Assembly (NCBI GenBank): GCA_958496175.1
Contig: OY292277.1
Location: forward strand, 9,732,082-9,796,081
From: Sisyra terminalis
Lineage: Eukaryota; Arthropoda; Insecta; Neuroptera; Sisyridae
DNA length: 64,000 bases
Reading direction: 5' to 3'
This document shows, piece by piece, positions 49,547 through 60,575 of the stretch (its first letter is position 1; each line of letters opens with the position of its first letter). Made by a program: the position numbers and the translations under genes. The notes beneath the pieces are model-generated. The model made no database searches, was not told where the DNA came from, and was given only the letters and a program-made list of their open reading frames with translations.

Positions 49547-49727
49547 AGCAGGCCATTCACACTCAGACTTGCAGTCCAACTTATGATCCGACTTTCGAAG
49601 TTGGATCTAAAGTCGGACCGTGAATGGTGTTGTTGGATGTCTAGCGGATCATTTAGGCGATCCAAATAGAAGATCCAACTAGCAGTCCGACTAGCAGTAC
49701 TGCAAGTTGGAGCGTGAATGGCCTGCT
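49547..49727. mobile_element. PIF/Harbinger-like MITE (copy 3), TTA target site
   Basis: AGCAGGCCATTCACACTCAG at the left, GCGTGAATGGCCTGCT at the right, TTA at 49544-49546 and 49728-49730. Same palindromic interior as copies 1 and 2. Confidence 0.88.
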
Positions 49728-50210
49728 TTAAGGAAATCGATAAAAAAATTAAAAGATTAACGATTTTTAGTCGGCAAATCCATTATTAGAAATACCAGTA
49801 TTTGGTAAAACGATAGTAAGCCAATTCCACCAATGTAAAACAAAAAAATAGAGTAAACGTGCGGACGGCATAGTGTTAATTCCACGATAATAACTTGTAC
49901 TGATCTAATTTGATTTGCGTGCAAAATTTCCCATGTCTTCATCACGATTACCTCCTACATATACCGTTAATGTGTTTTTGTCTTTTTATAACGTTTTTTT
50001 TTCTTTAATTTTTATTATATTTTCTCTCGTGTTAATATACCTCACACCACGGCCGCGACGGTGTTGAAAGTTAATTGAGAACTTGGCGATGTTAATTATT
50101 TTATAATTGATAAATTAATATTTTCGAATTCTAGATTTTATGAATCTGAAAGGAACTCAGAGTCCCACGATCTTTTGATCTTAAGCGTACCGCAACACGT
50201 AAGTGCATGC

Positions 50211-50226
50211 GATGATGATGATGATG
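50211..50226. repeat. (GAT)5 microsatellite
   Basis: GATGATGATGATGATG. Confidence 0.9.
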
Positions 50227-50409
50227 TTTTTTTTAATTAAGCAGCTGCGGTAATTGGACGCCCTTTTTAATTCAACAATAAGGAAATCAGTAGTAGGAAA
50301 TAAAGACATTATCTTTTATATTACAGAATGGATATTAAAAGGTCTTGCAATGCTAAAGTAAATGAGTGGTTCCCAATTTTTTAAGCCAAAACCCTTAGTA
50401 GTCTATGCC

Positions 50410-50531
50410 CAAGGTTTATAAATTACACAGGTTGCCCCATTAGAAAAAAAATGACGTCATACGAAGATTTTTGAAATTTGAATCAGTCTGAAGATATGTA
50501 CGAATTTCTTCTGGATACGTCACGTGGCGCA
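50410..50531 (-). mobile_element. 155-bp MITE (copy 6), truncated
   Basis: Minus-orientation copy starting CAAGGTTTATAAATTACACAG and breaking off after CACGTGGCGCA. The last 30 bp or so, including one terminus, are missing. TGACGTCA is intact. Confidence 0.85.
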
Positions 50532-50727
50532 TTTTACTAGCCTACTAAACTATAGCCTACTAAACTATAAAGTCCCCAATGTTTACAATAAGGATAATTC
50601 TAGCTCGGTACTCTTCCACTTGACTAATTTAACTATGGAATAAAACCGGGCAGAATTAAATCGACTCATCTTCACTATAATCTTAAAATGGATAACTATA
50701 ACTTTATAGACTGATAATGTTATATTT

Positions 50728-50982
50728 CAGGGATCGGCAAGTAGGGAAGAACTAAATTATCATGGAAACAGGATAATAAAGGAATCAGATAACTACATAT
50801 ACCTATGCCATATACATAACGTAGAAGTAGTGGATTTTTAGAGAAAAAAAGTTAGAGATGTTATGTTTAAAAATAACAATATAATTATCGCTTTATTACT
50901 TGAGGTACTACCACAGGTAAGTGGCACAAACGTGCAGTCTAAGAGCCGCATGCGGCTCACGAGCCGCTTCTGCCAACCCCTA
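50728..50982. mobile_element. hAT MITE with exact 8-bp TSD
   Basis: The left end is CAGGGATCGGCA and the right end reverses to TAGGGGTTGGCA. Exact duplications TTATATTT lie at 50720-50727 and 50983-50990. The right subterminal part has GAGCCGCATGCGGCTCACGA, a run typical of hAT MITEs. 255 bp, no coding sequence. Confidence 0.92.
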
Positions 50983-50990
50983 TTATATTT

Positions 50991-53889
50991 AAATGTAAAA
51001 TCAAAACAATTTCCGGTAGTAATATCTGTCCAAATGTCTAAAGAATCAAAGATATATAATTGATAAAAATTCCTAAGATTATTCATTTTTTAGGGTTGTT
51101 TTAAAGTAAAAGAGTAACAAACATACACACTTTCAAGCTAGACGCTTAATTTTTGAGTCTGAAAATTTAATTTTAATTGAAGTCTAAAAATTAGACAGAA
51201 CATTACCTAACAATAGAAGTTGCCAAAGTACTTTAGCAATAATTAAAAGTATAACCTAATTGTTGCCTTTTTTACTGAATTTATCACTTTTTTATTTCCA
51301 TCCCCTATCTCATTACAAAAAAACTCTCAAAATTGATTTTTTTATGAATAGAAAATATCATGTTGAACAACACATTCAATAAAACAGCTCCACAAAAAAA
51401 CCACCCCTATCAAATCGCTACTTTAGACGTAGTTTTAAAGCCACCTATTACACAAAAATAAATTACCCCATTTTTTTTTTTTATTAAATTATCCTCCAAA
51501 TGCACATGCAAACAGCGCCACTAAATTCCGTGCAAAATATGTGAAAAAAATATCGGCAAAATGGGCGGAAAAAAAAGTGATTCTCAACGCCACCATCTTC
51601 TGTATCAATAATAAAACAATCCGAGCAACCGCACAGGCGATTTATAAATTATTCATAATTTTTAAATAAAAAGCTTCCCCGAACAAACAAAAAGCTGCCT
51701 TTAGCAAAATTAATGAGCTTTAACGAAAAAAAAAATAAGGGTGGAAATTCTTGCTGCTATTATTCTTCGTCGTTGTCTCTCGTAAACTCAACAATGAGTG
51801 TAAACTTGGCTATGTATCGGTGTGTGTGTGTGTGTGTTCATCCCCAATCAACTCAACCAACCCTCGACTCAATTCAACCCTTTCAACAATTAGGGGGTTA
51901 ACGCTAATATTAGCGTTATATTCAAATCAGCCAAGTATTTGTATTTGAGAAACACGAGAGAGCCAAACCAGAGAGATATACATTATGATGGGAAGGGTTG
52001 TATTATTTGGTTTTCATTTTTTACGATTAATCTTTTTATTGGTTCTCAACAGCGTTTGATTTCGTGTTTCTTTTGAGGGAAATTTTCTAATAGGATCAGC
52101 ATTTTCGTCTCTTACAAAAACATATGGAAACGAAGCAACCCTTAAATGTAACCCCTTTATTAAGTAGAACGTTTCATTATTAGATATATTTTTTTTTGTC
52201 AAAACATTTGAGCTTTTCACGAATTTTCCTCGAAGCAAGTCCTTGCAGGAACGAGTTGATCTGTTTCTTAGCCATTAGGAGGATAATTAAATAAAACGTC
52301 CTTAAGGGTGAACGGTTAACTTAATTATTTGAACTGTGTAAACTCGCTCGTTATCCCAGTAAATAATCACATTAGTTCAATTCAAACTACCCTTTAATTT
52401 TTAGTAAAGGTTCCCTAATTTTTTATTAAAAAGAAGAAAAAAAACAGATAAAATTTATTATCACTTAACCGAAAATAAATCAAGCGTAAACTTCGATTTA
52501 ATAGGGGTAGATCCAGCAAAAGTGTCACTTTAATTAATGGACCACAAACGTTAAATACCAAAATTCGGGGATTCTCCACAAAAATAGATAAAAGGATTTT
52601 TTCTAAATAATTTTATTCAAAATTAAGGCAACTTTTCCAAGTATTTGTATAAATAAAATTCTCCATTTGTCTAAAACTCATAACCTTCTTTCGGAAAGTT
52701 TCAATCTTTGGAGATAGGAAACAGTATAACCCAGCAGTATAAATAAGACCCATTTCCTGTGGAATACCTTGTTGTACTTAGTTCTATAAATTTCAAGGAC
52801 TTTCCACATTAAAAAAATTCCTTACTTTACATTGACACCATGGTTAAACAAAAAAGTTAGCCAATACAGTTTAATTTCTATGTTATTTCAAATATTTTTA
52901 TTTTTTTAACTAGCGAAAGAAATTGGGGAAAAATTTTCATCCCTTTTTGCAACTGTATAAAATATTGACCTTCAAAAATTTCAGATTCTTAGGACTTTCC
53001 CTGTAACTAAATGAGTGGCCAATAATGGTTAAGGAAAATAGTCTCTATATAAACACATTAATCATTGGCGAAAAATAAGTTTTACACCAATAAAAATTGC
53101 ACTGTCTACCCCTCAATGAGTTGAGCTTTGAACTATAATTTTGATAAAAATAATTAAGGTAAGGGAATGTTTAGTAACTTGATTTATAGGGGGTTTCTAT
53201 GAAAAATATAATAATTACTAAGTCTACACCCCTAGAAAGAGAATTAGGGTGGAAATATCGGCTATAACGATATATTGTTCAAAAAATTACAAACCCCACT
53301 TGATAGCGTGTGGTCATGATCTATGCTTTATACACCAGTGGTGTCCAGTGGAACCAGTGGATCACCACTGGGTTCAAATCTGACAATGGTTAGAAATTTT
53401 AATTTCCAAAATTGTGGCTATTAAAAAAAAGACCACCAAACAGAGCAAAATTCGGCAAATGTCACGGAATACCAAAGAAAAAATGGGTATCATAACCGGC
53501 TAGGTTTCTAAAACCTGAAGAGAAGAAAAAATAACTAATAGAATCCATAAAACCATTGTAATTATGAGGGGACTGTAAAAAAAAAGTGAAAAAATAAAAT
53601 CCTGAGCAGTTTTGAATAATAAAATTTTGGGTAAAAGTTTTAAACCAAAATAACTAATAGTCGAGTGGTCACCAGGGACATAAGCTTGCAATTAATACGA
53701 TCGAATCTCACTAGATGGAGTCCAAATAGGTCAAGAAATCCAAAACACCCTTCACCTAATTGATAGCATTCAATAAAACAACCACTTGACTAAGTCCAGG
53801 ACATACTGTTATCAAAGATGACGAAAGGATTATTATGCTTACAAAGGCAGATTCAAGTATGCCATTTATGGGTTCAAAGCCAGCTATAG
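50991..53889. other. unique block
   Basis: (GT)9 at 51820. Two AGGACTTTCC sites (near 52797 and 52991). No gene or element recognised. Confidence 0.4.
51820..51837. repeat. (GT)9 microsatellite
   Basis: Nine GT units starting GTGTGTGTGT. Confidence 0.9.
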
Positions 53890-54305
53890 GTTGGAATGTG
53901 ACCGGTTTTTTTTTACATTTTGGATCTCAAGGTTTACCTGAGTTTAACACTCGAAAGAAGTGATAATTGCATTCTCACACTATGTTGGAATGCAACCGAT
54001 CTCTAATGCATTTTGGAACTCAAGGTTTTACTACCTGAGTTTAACCCTCAAAAAAATCTTAATTGCATTTTCACACTATTTTGGAATGTAAACATACTTT
54101 TACACTTTGGAACTCAAGGTTTTATTACCTGATTTTAACTCTAGAAAGATATGTTAATTGCATTTTCACACTAGGTTGGAATGTAACCGGCATAACACGT
54201 TTCGGTATTCAAGGTTCTATTACCTGAGTTTAACCCACAAAAGATGTGATAATTACATTTTCACACTATGTTGGAATGTAAACAAACTTTTACACTTTGG
54301 AACTC
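53890..54305 (+). repeat. tandem repeat, 95-bp units, about 4.4 copies
   Basis: TTGGAATGTNAACC-type starts lie at 53890, 53984, 54080, 54175 and 54270. Each unit continues with TTTNGGAACTCAAGGTTTTA, CCTGAGTTTAACCC and AATTGCATTTTCACACTA. The last unit stops at the LINE start. Confidence 0.92.
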
Positions 54306-54566
54306 CACAAACTAGATCCAAATAATATTCGTAACGACAAACTATATAAAACCAATAACCTATATGAAATTTGCTTACAAATGATAGAATAACCAATACC
54401 TCAAAAATAGCGATCAAGAGATTGGGCACTATCATAAATAAAATTCTGGCTCATGGATATTTTCCAGAAACATTCCAAAAATCTAAGCTGATTTTAATCC
54501 TCAAACCTGCTAAACCAGCATTCAGTCCCACTAGTTATAGACCTACCATCCTATTAACGACCTTAA

Positions 54567-55320
54567 GGGGTTAGGGGTAGTCAGGATTTTCAAAAAATCA
54601 ATTTTTTTTTTGCATTTTCGTTAAGTGTAATATCTTAAAAATATTCTCTGAAAATTTCAAGTTGATCCGATAATAACTGTAATAATGGCTGAAGAACTAT
54701 TATATGGCCCAGGAATAGATGACTCCGTGTAAGTGATTAAATAATTAGTATTTCTGTATGTCAATCTAGTGTGAAACTTTGAATGCGTTTATCTCAAAAC
54801 TATGTTTTTTGAACTGGTGACAACTGTAACTTGATAACCGCTCAGTAGATTTTAATGAAATTCATACAGCTTTTAGAATACATAATAAACTCAGACCTGA
54901 TCGAAGGATTTTTTTTTTCAAAAATTTCAATTTTTTAAGACCAATGAACTGTTGATTTTTTCCCGAAAATCTAGAAAAAAATTTCCTGAGGCCGCCATTT
55001 TGTTAATTTTTGAAAAAAAAAGCTTCGATCAGGCCCAGGATTATCTATTTATAAAACTATTTTTTTTTCATCCGATTGATTTTAGATGAATCTGCAAGGA
55101 CTTATGATTGTCACCGCAAGGACCATTTTTTGAAACTGGGTCAACACAGACAACTATAACTTTGGAAATTATAATTTTTTTTTTCAAATTTTCGTGACTT
55201 TAAGTCAAAACATTGTAAAATAATGCCATATTATTACTTTTGTAAAATAACATGATTTAATAGCAAAAAAAAAATACTGAAAATTCTCATTTTTTCGTGT
55301 CTCTGACTACCCCTAACCCC
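54567..55320. mobile_element. TTAA-flanked nonautonomous element (copy 4), in the LINE
   Basis: The 754-bp element has termini GGGGTTAGGGGTAGTCAG and its reverse complement, with TTAA on both sides (54563-54566 and 55321-55324). If the element and one TTAA are taken out, the LINE reading frame continues as LLTTLSKI, which fits the LINE family motif, so the boundary is proved by the host element. It shares with copies 1-3 an internal block AACTTTGAATGCGTTTATCTC (near 54777). The TTAA duplication suggests piggyBac or Kolobok relatives; no coding sequence is present. Confidence 0.88.
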
Positions 55321-55345
55321 TTAAGCAAAATAAGGCGAATAAACG

Positions 55346-55500
55346 CAAGGTTTATACATTACACAGGTTGCCCCATTAGAAAAACAAATATGACGTCATA
55401 CGAAGAATTTTTAAATTTGGATCAGTCTGAAGATATGCACGAACTTCTTCTGGATACGTCACGTAGCGCATGAGACCACCTGTGTATTTTATAAACCTTG
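55346..55500 (-). mobile_element. 155-bp MITE with 9-bp TSD (copy 7), in the LINE
   Basis: Flanked by GAATAAACG (55337-55345) and AAATAAACG (55501-55509), one mismatch in nine. Taking out the element and one flank leaves the LINE reading frame continuous. It lies 25 bp after TTAA element 4. TGACGTCA is intact. Confidence 0.92.
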
Positions 55501-56730
55501 AAATAAACGGGCATTTTAACAAAGAAAAAATACTAATACCCGAACAGTTTGGATTCAGATCCAGACATTCCACAACAATGCAACTCTATAAAATATGTGA
55601 CCATATAACTGACACCTTTAACAGTAATAAGCACACGGGAATGACTCTACTTGACATATAAAAGGCTTTTGATACTCTATGGCATGAAGGGCTAATATAC
55701 AAACTAATTAAAATGAAATTTCCAAGATACATTATAATAATAATAATATGGAGTTATCTCAAAGAGCGCCTAGTTTTGTGTGCATATCAAAAATGAAATG
55801 TCAAATAGATTAATTAAGGCTGGAGTTCCTCCAGGGTCTATTATGGGACCTATTTTATTTATTCTATATATAAATGATATCCCACGGACACCCCAAACTT
55901 TCCTTTCCCTATATCTTGACGATACAGCAATTTTTGCATCCTCCTGGAGAGCTGATACAGTAGCCAACACAATAACCAAAGCCTCAAAAAGAATAATGAT
56001 ATTTTTTAAAAAATGGAAAATAAAAGCCAATGGCAACAAAACAGAAGCTATCCTATTCACTAGAAGAAGACCCAACAAGCATAAAAAGGTAATAATAAAT
56101 GTGAAAAATAGTTAAATACTTGGGGATGCAACTGGATTCCAGACTCAACTTTGCTGAACACATCAAACTATCTAAAAATAAATTAATGGACCAAACAAAC
56201 ATCTTATATCCATTGCTAACAGACAATTAAGGCTTTCTACCAACAATACATTTATAATTTATAAAACAATGCTTAGACCAGTGCTTACATATTCATGTCC
56301 AGTCTGGAGTTCAGTAAACAAAACCAAGTATCTGACAATACAGAGTCCAAAATAAATTACTAAGAATGCTGGGAAACTACCCAGCCAAATAAAAGATACA
56401 CGACCTTCATGAGGAATTAAGGATACCACCACTAGATTTATATATTCTTGCTTTGTTGCGAAAATTCTGCACAAATTGTAAAAGTGGCCCTACCCAAATA
56501 ATTAGAAGCATCAGAGATTACACCCTCGATGACCTACTCCACAAATAAAGAAAGTACAAACATAAAAGAATAAGACATATGTTCTTGAAGCAGAAACAAT
56601 ATTCGGCGTATTTTAAGAATTGCCATCTATGTTTCCCCAACTACAACATCGTAAACTAATCTCTATCATATATTAGAATCTACAGACGCTACTTGGATAG
56701 TTTATGCAAGGTACATCACACTTATAGTTA

Positions 56731-57948
56731 TTTTTACAACACCTGCTCTGGAAGTTGACTTTTCGAGCGCTGTATGTCACCTTCAAAATACACAATAATC
56801 GCATACTTGATTATATGTGTTTCATAAACGCACATGTTCGGTTAAATATGACATAACTGCACAGATTCCACCTAAACTATACGATTATAGAAATATAACC
56901 TTATGAACACAGTCTGTACCTTGACTCGCTCTATCTTTCCCACTTTATTAGACTACTGAAACGCCATTTGATGCCGCGATTATAACTTACTTTTTTTCGT
57001 TTTTTTTATGCAATAAAATTAAAATTTAAAATAATAGAAAAAATATTTTTTTAAATTATCCTATTTCTCTCAAATTGAACTTCCAGAGCAGTAGTTGTAA
57101 AAATTATTGTATGCTACTGGTGGGATAAGTAGCAAATATGACAGTCGTGATTACGACATTCGCTGTCAGGTTTATGGGGCATTCGTATGAAGACTCGTGT
57201 GACTATCGCAACTCGCCTAACGGCTCGTTGCGATATCTGCCACACTCGTCTTCATACGAATGCCCCATAAACCTTACGCTCATGTCGCAAAGCACGACTG
57301 TCAAATTATTTGCTACTTATCCCACATGTAGCATAAATAACTATTATGCTACATGTGGGATAAGTAGCAAATAATTTGACAGTCGTGTTTTGCGACATGA
57401 GCGTAAGGTTTATGGGGCATTCGTATGAAGACGAGTGTGGCAGATGTCGCAACGAGCCGTTAGGCGAGTTGCGATAGTCACACGAGTCTTCATACGAATG
57501 CCCCATAAACCTGACAGCGAATGTCGTAATCACGACTGTCATATTTGCTACTTATCCCACCAGTAGCATACAATAATTTTTACAACTACTGCTCTGGAAG
57601 TTCAATTTGAGAGAAATGGGATAATTTTAAAAATTATTTTTTCTATTATTTCAAATTTTAATTTTATTGCATAAAAAAAACGACAAAAAGTAAGTTATTG
57701 TCGCGGCATCAAATGGCGTTTCAGTAGTCTAATAAAGTGAGAAAGATAGAGCGAGTCAAGTACAGACTGTGTTCGTAAGGTTATATTTCTATAGTCGTAT
57801 AGTTTAGGTGGAATCTGTGCAGTTATGTCATATTTAACCGAACATGTGCGTTTATGAAACACATATAATCAAGTATGCGATTATTGTGTATTTTGAAGGT
57901 GACATACAGCACTCGAAAAGTCTACTTCCAGAGCAGGCGTTGTAAAAA
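56731..57948. mobile_element. 1.2-kb compound palindrome (A-B-B'-A') in the LINE 3' tail
   Basis: The two halves are near-exact reverse complements about position 57340 (loop ATAACTA, stem ...CATGTAGCATAA). Each arm consists of an outer module A (56731-57105) that has its own inverted ends (TTTTTACAAC..CTGCTCTGGAAGTT and the reverse AACTTCCAGAGCAG..GTTGTAAAAA). The inner module B (57106-57336) is also internally inverted (GTTTATGGGGCATTCGTATG and its reverse complement). The right half repeats B and A in reverse. A LINE-tail copy lacking the insertion is at 60110-60135. Confidence 0.92.
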
Positions 57949-58012
57949 AATTAAAAACAAATTGTAAACAAAAGTATTTGTATATATATTAAAAAAGCAA
58001 TAAATTTTATTT

Positions 58013-59324
58013 TATTTTTTTATGAAAAAGCTATATTTATAAAACTAACCGTAGCAATATGCTTGTATTTCATGTTTCGATAAACTAAATATTTTTTTTT
58101 ATTAAAATCCCCAATGGGATATAGGAATATAGGTCGAATGGGAGCGAAGGAATTATACAAGAAATAATAATTGGAACTCATGAATAAAAATGTAGGTATA
58201 AACATTTGGGGTACAATCATTCTTAGACCACATGACTTCCCAAAGATTTTCATCCCAATTTCTGATCTCCCGAAATTGTAAAATTAAAAAAAAACATGAT
58301 TGAATTTATTAAGTCTAGTGGGACATTATCCTGTTTTATCTTGGTTTTTTCCCTAAATGTTTTTTGTCAGGAAATAGTTGGACCTATACCCTCAAAAAAA
58401 ATCGCACTAAAATCCTATTTAAAACAATTATAATTTATAAAGGATATCGATTAAATGTTTCATCAGTAAATTTAATAAAGGAAATAGTTCATTGCATATG
58501 AGAAGTAAGTCATTTTTCGAAACTCCGGTAATCACCTACGGCATTAGCTCAAATTTTTTTTCCAAACAGTCGGTATATACCTACGGGAAAAAAATCGAAA
58601 AACAAAACTAAAAATCCTTAAAATATTCCTGGAAATAACTAATATTACTCTGAGATGTGAAATTAAATTTAAATATCGAAAATTCTCGAAATTTCTATTA
58701 AGTAATTGCTTCGTTTTTTTTTTCATCTTAAACACCAAAAACAAAATCTAACCTTAATAATGATAAATTTGTTGTACATATTTGGCCAGCTTCATCAAAA
58801 ATTTTCACCAAATTGCACGGCAAACACTAAACCACGTTTTCTTTTTCACATCCACAAACAAATATACCAAACTAATTGAACAATTTTCCGGAAAAACGTT
58901 ACACATGTCACTCAATTCATCAAAGCATTATACACTAATGTCAACTAATGTAATATTATTACAATTGCAAATGGCGACGGGTTTTTCAATTGAAAAAAAT
59001 AACCAGAACAAGTAAACAACGTTTTACCACAGGGGTACCACACTCTGTATGCTCAACCCGTTTTACCTATATACTAGGGATATTTTTTTTCAAAATTTTT
59101 TTAACCAAAAAGAAAACTATCCTAAGAATATGATATAGAAATTTTATATTATACGAATGCATCAATGTTAAATTTCACTGAAGGTCAACAAATCAATGCA
59201 AGTAATTGAATTAAGAAAATGGCATTGAAATACACCACATATTTTTAATTCTCGTAAAATTTTCTAAATTTTGGAAAAAAAAAATCGAAATTGTTTTATT
59301 TATAAAAATTAAAATGGATTAAGA
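58013..59324. other. AT-rich block
   Basis: Nothing recognised; ORFs 58020-58253 and 58782-59015 lack motifs. Confidence 0.4.
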
Positions 59325-59806
59325 ATGTTATGGAGTAAAAATACATTAAATAATACAACATGTAGATACAATTTTTATTTGTTTTTCCGGTAAAGTCAAA
59401 AACCACACCATAAATAGGCCAAAGTTGGCCAAAATATAACTTCAAAAGTATGGGGAAGTAAATTTTCTAGAAAATCATTAAATTGAGAATTGTTACTTAA
59501 AGAAAACCCATGACCAAGCCTTCCTCTAGTGGTAGAATTTGTAATTGAAAATGAACATCCATAAGGCAAAAGTTTTTGATTTTTAATTACAAATTCTACC
59601 ACTAGAGGAAGGCTTGGCCATGGGTTTCCTTTAAATAACTGTTCTCAATTTAATGGTTTTCTAGAAAATTTATTTCCTCATCCTTTTGGAGTTTTGGAAT
59701 TATATTTTTGCCAACTTTGGCCTATTTATGGTGTGGATTTGACTTTACCGAAAAAACAAATAAATCTTTGTCGTATTATTTAATGTACTATTACTCCATA
59801 ACATGT
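59325..59806. repeat. 480-bp palindrome with a third half-copy to its right
   Basis: Left-arm sequences (ATGTTATGGAGTAAAAATAC, AATAGGCCAAAGTTGGC, CTCTAGTGGTAGAATTTGTA) return reverse-complemented in the right arm (CTCCATAACATG at 59795-59806). A third, left-type arm follows at 59850-59989 and ends abruptly at the LINE tail junction 59989/59990. Confidence 0.88.
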
Positions 59807-59849
59807 TTTGGAGATCGATCGGAGACAAAAGTACATAATAAGTTAATAA

Positions 59850-59989
59850 GTCAAAAATCACACCATAAATAGGCCAAAGTTGGCCAAAATATAACTTCAA
59901 AAGTATGGGGAAGTAGATTATCTAGAAAACCATTAAATTCAGAACTGTTACTTAAAGGAAACCCATAGCCAAGTTTTCCTCTAGTGGGA
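59850..59989. repeat. single arm of the neighbouring palindrome
   Basis: Repeats 59394-59530 (CACACCATAAATAGGCCAAA, AACTTCAAAAGTATGGGGAA) in direct orientation, and stops within CTCTAGTGG where the LINE tail begins. Confidence 0.85.
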
Positions 59990-60161
59990 CAATATTCGGG
60001 GGTTTTTAAGAATTGCCATATATTTTTCCTCAACTAAAATATCGTAAACTAATCTCAATCCTAGATCAGGATCTACAGACACTGCTTGGATGGTTTATGC
60101 AAGATACATCACACTTAAAATTAAAAACAAATTGTAAACAAAAGTATTTGTATATATGAAC

Positions 60162-60575
60162 CGTTTATTTTGAAAGTGAGTTAAGTCCATTTCAAGAACA
60201 ATCCCTATAGTGCTATCATTTTAAACCATAGGAACATAAGATACTAAGCTGGAGGGAATAATTGGCGTTTTTGTTAACAACTAAAATGAAATCAGAAATT
60301 TCTGAAAACTTAGCAGTTAAATAATTAACATACTTTGTTCTAGTTACAAGAAGAAGAATCCAAGGTTTATAAAATACACAGGTGGCCTCATGGTGGCTAT
60401 ACGTGACGTATCCAGAAGAAATTCGTACATATCTTCAGACTGATTCAATTTCAAAATTCTTCGTATGATGTCATTTTTTTTTTCTAATGGAGCAACCTGT
60501 GTAATTTACAAACCTTGGAAGAATCACCATATAGACCGTCCTTGAAATGGACTTACGCCACTTTCAAAATAAACG
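60162..60575. mobile_element. inverted-repeat element containing MITE copy 8
   Basis: The ends are CGTTTATTTTGAAAGTG with AAGTCCATTTCAAG further in, and their reverse complement CTTGAAATGGACTT...CACTTTCAAAATAAACG. The flanks are TATATAT-rich, matching the LINE tail where it sits. Superfamily unknown. Confidence 0.78.
60361..60517 (+). mobile_element. 155-bp MITE (copy 8), nested in a TIR element
   Basis: The element lies between GAAGAATC (60353-60360) and GAAGAATC (60518-60525), an 8-bp match with the ninth base changed. The CRE is mutated to TGATGTCA. It sits inside the inverted-repeat element 60162-60575. Confidence 0.9.

Larger units (their letters stand above)
48806..50409. other. block with one MITE, otherwise unrecognised
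   Basis: Only the PIF-like MITE at 49547-49727 and (GAT)5 are recognised. ORFs are short shadows. Confidence 0.4.
54371..56660 (+). pseudogene. LINE reverse transcriptase ORF, decayed and interrupted
   Basis: This would have been the ORF2 reverse transcriptase of the jockey-like LINE. The catalytic motif is YLDDTA (family YADD) in the open piece 55780-56115. That piece also shows AGVPPGSIMGP (family GVPQGSVLGP) and FFKKWKIKANGNKTE. The upstream palm piece KAFDTLWHEGL follows a stop codon at about 55660. Downstream, FIIYKTMLRPVLTYSCPVWS and ELRIPPLDLYI are C-terminal LINE motifs but need frame changes. Several stops, frameshifts and two inserted elements make it inactive. Confidence 0.85.
54306..58012 (+). 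mobile_element. jockey-like non-LTR retrotransposon (LINE), 5'-truncated and split by three insertions
   Basis: Parts visible in order: 54371-54562 (fingers region with GYFPETFQKSKLILI and TSYRPTILL), 55321-55345 and 55510-56700 (FGFRSRHSTTMQL, KAFDTLWHEGLIYKL, AGVPPGSIMGPILFILYIND, YLDDTAIFA, then a YLGMQLDSRLNF thumb region), and a 3' tail at 57949-58012 ending near AAAAAAGCAATAAATTTTAT. It is interrupted by a TTAA element (54567-55320), a 9-bp-TSD MITE (55346-55500) and a compound palindrome (56731-57948). No 5' part is seen upstream of 54306, where a 95-bp tandem repeat abuts. A second copy of the 3' tail is at 59990-60612. Confidence 0.88.

Noticed and set aside
52797..53000. Two AGGACTTTCC sites as Dorsal/Rel sites
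   Set aside because: One mismatch to the kB consensus and only two sites in 3 kb; can be chance.
54567..55320. Firm piggyBac assignment of the TTAA family
   Set aside because: TTAA targets also occur with Kolobok, and the GGGG ends are not typical of piggyBac; no transposase is present.
57138..57542. Two near-identical 78-residue ORFs on opposite strands
   Set aside because: They are the two arms of the palindrome read outward; the mirrored sequence explains the likeness and there is no protein motif.
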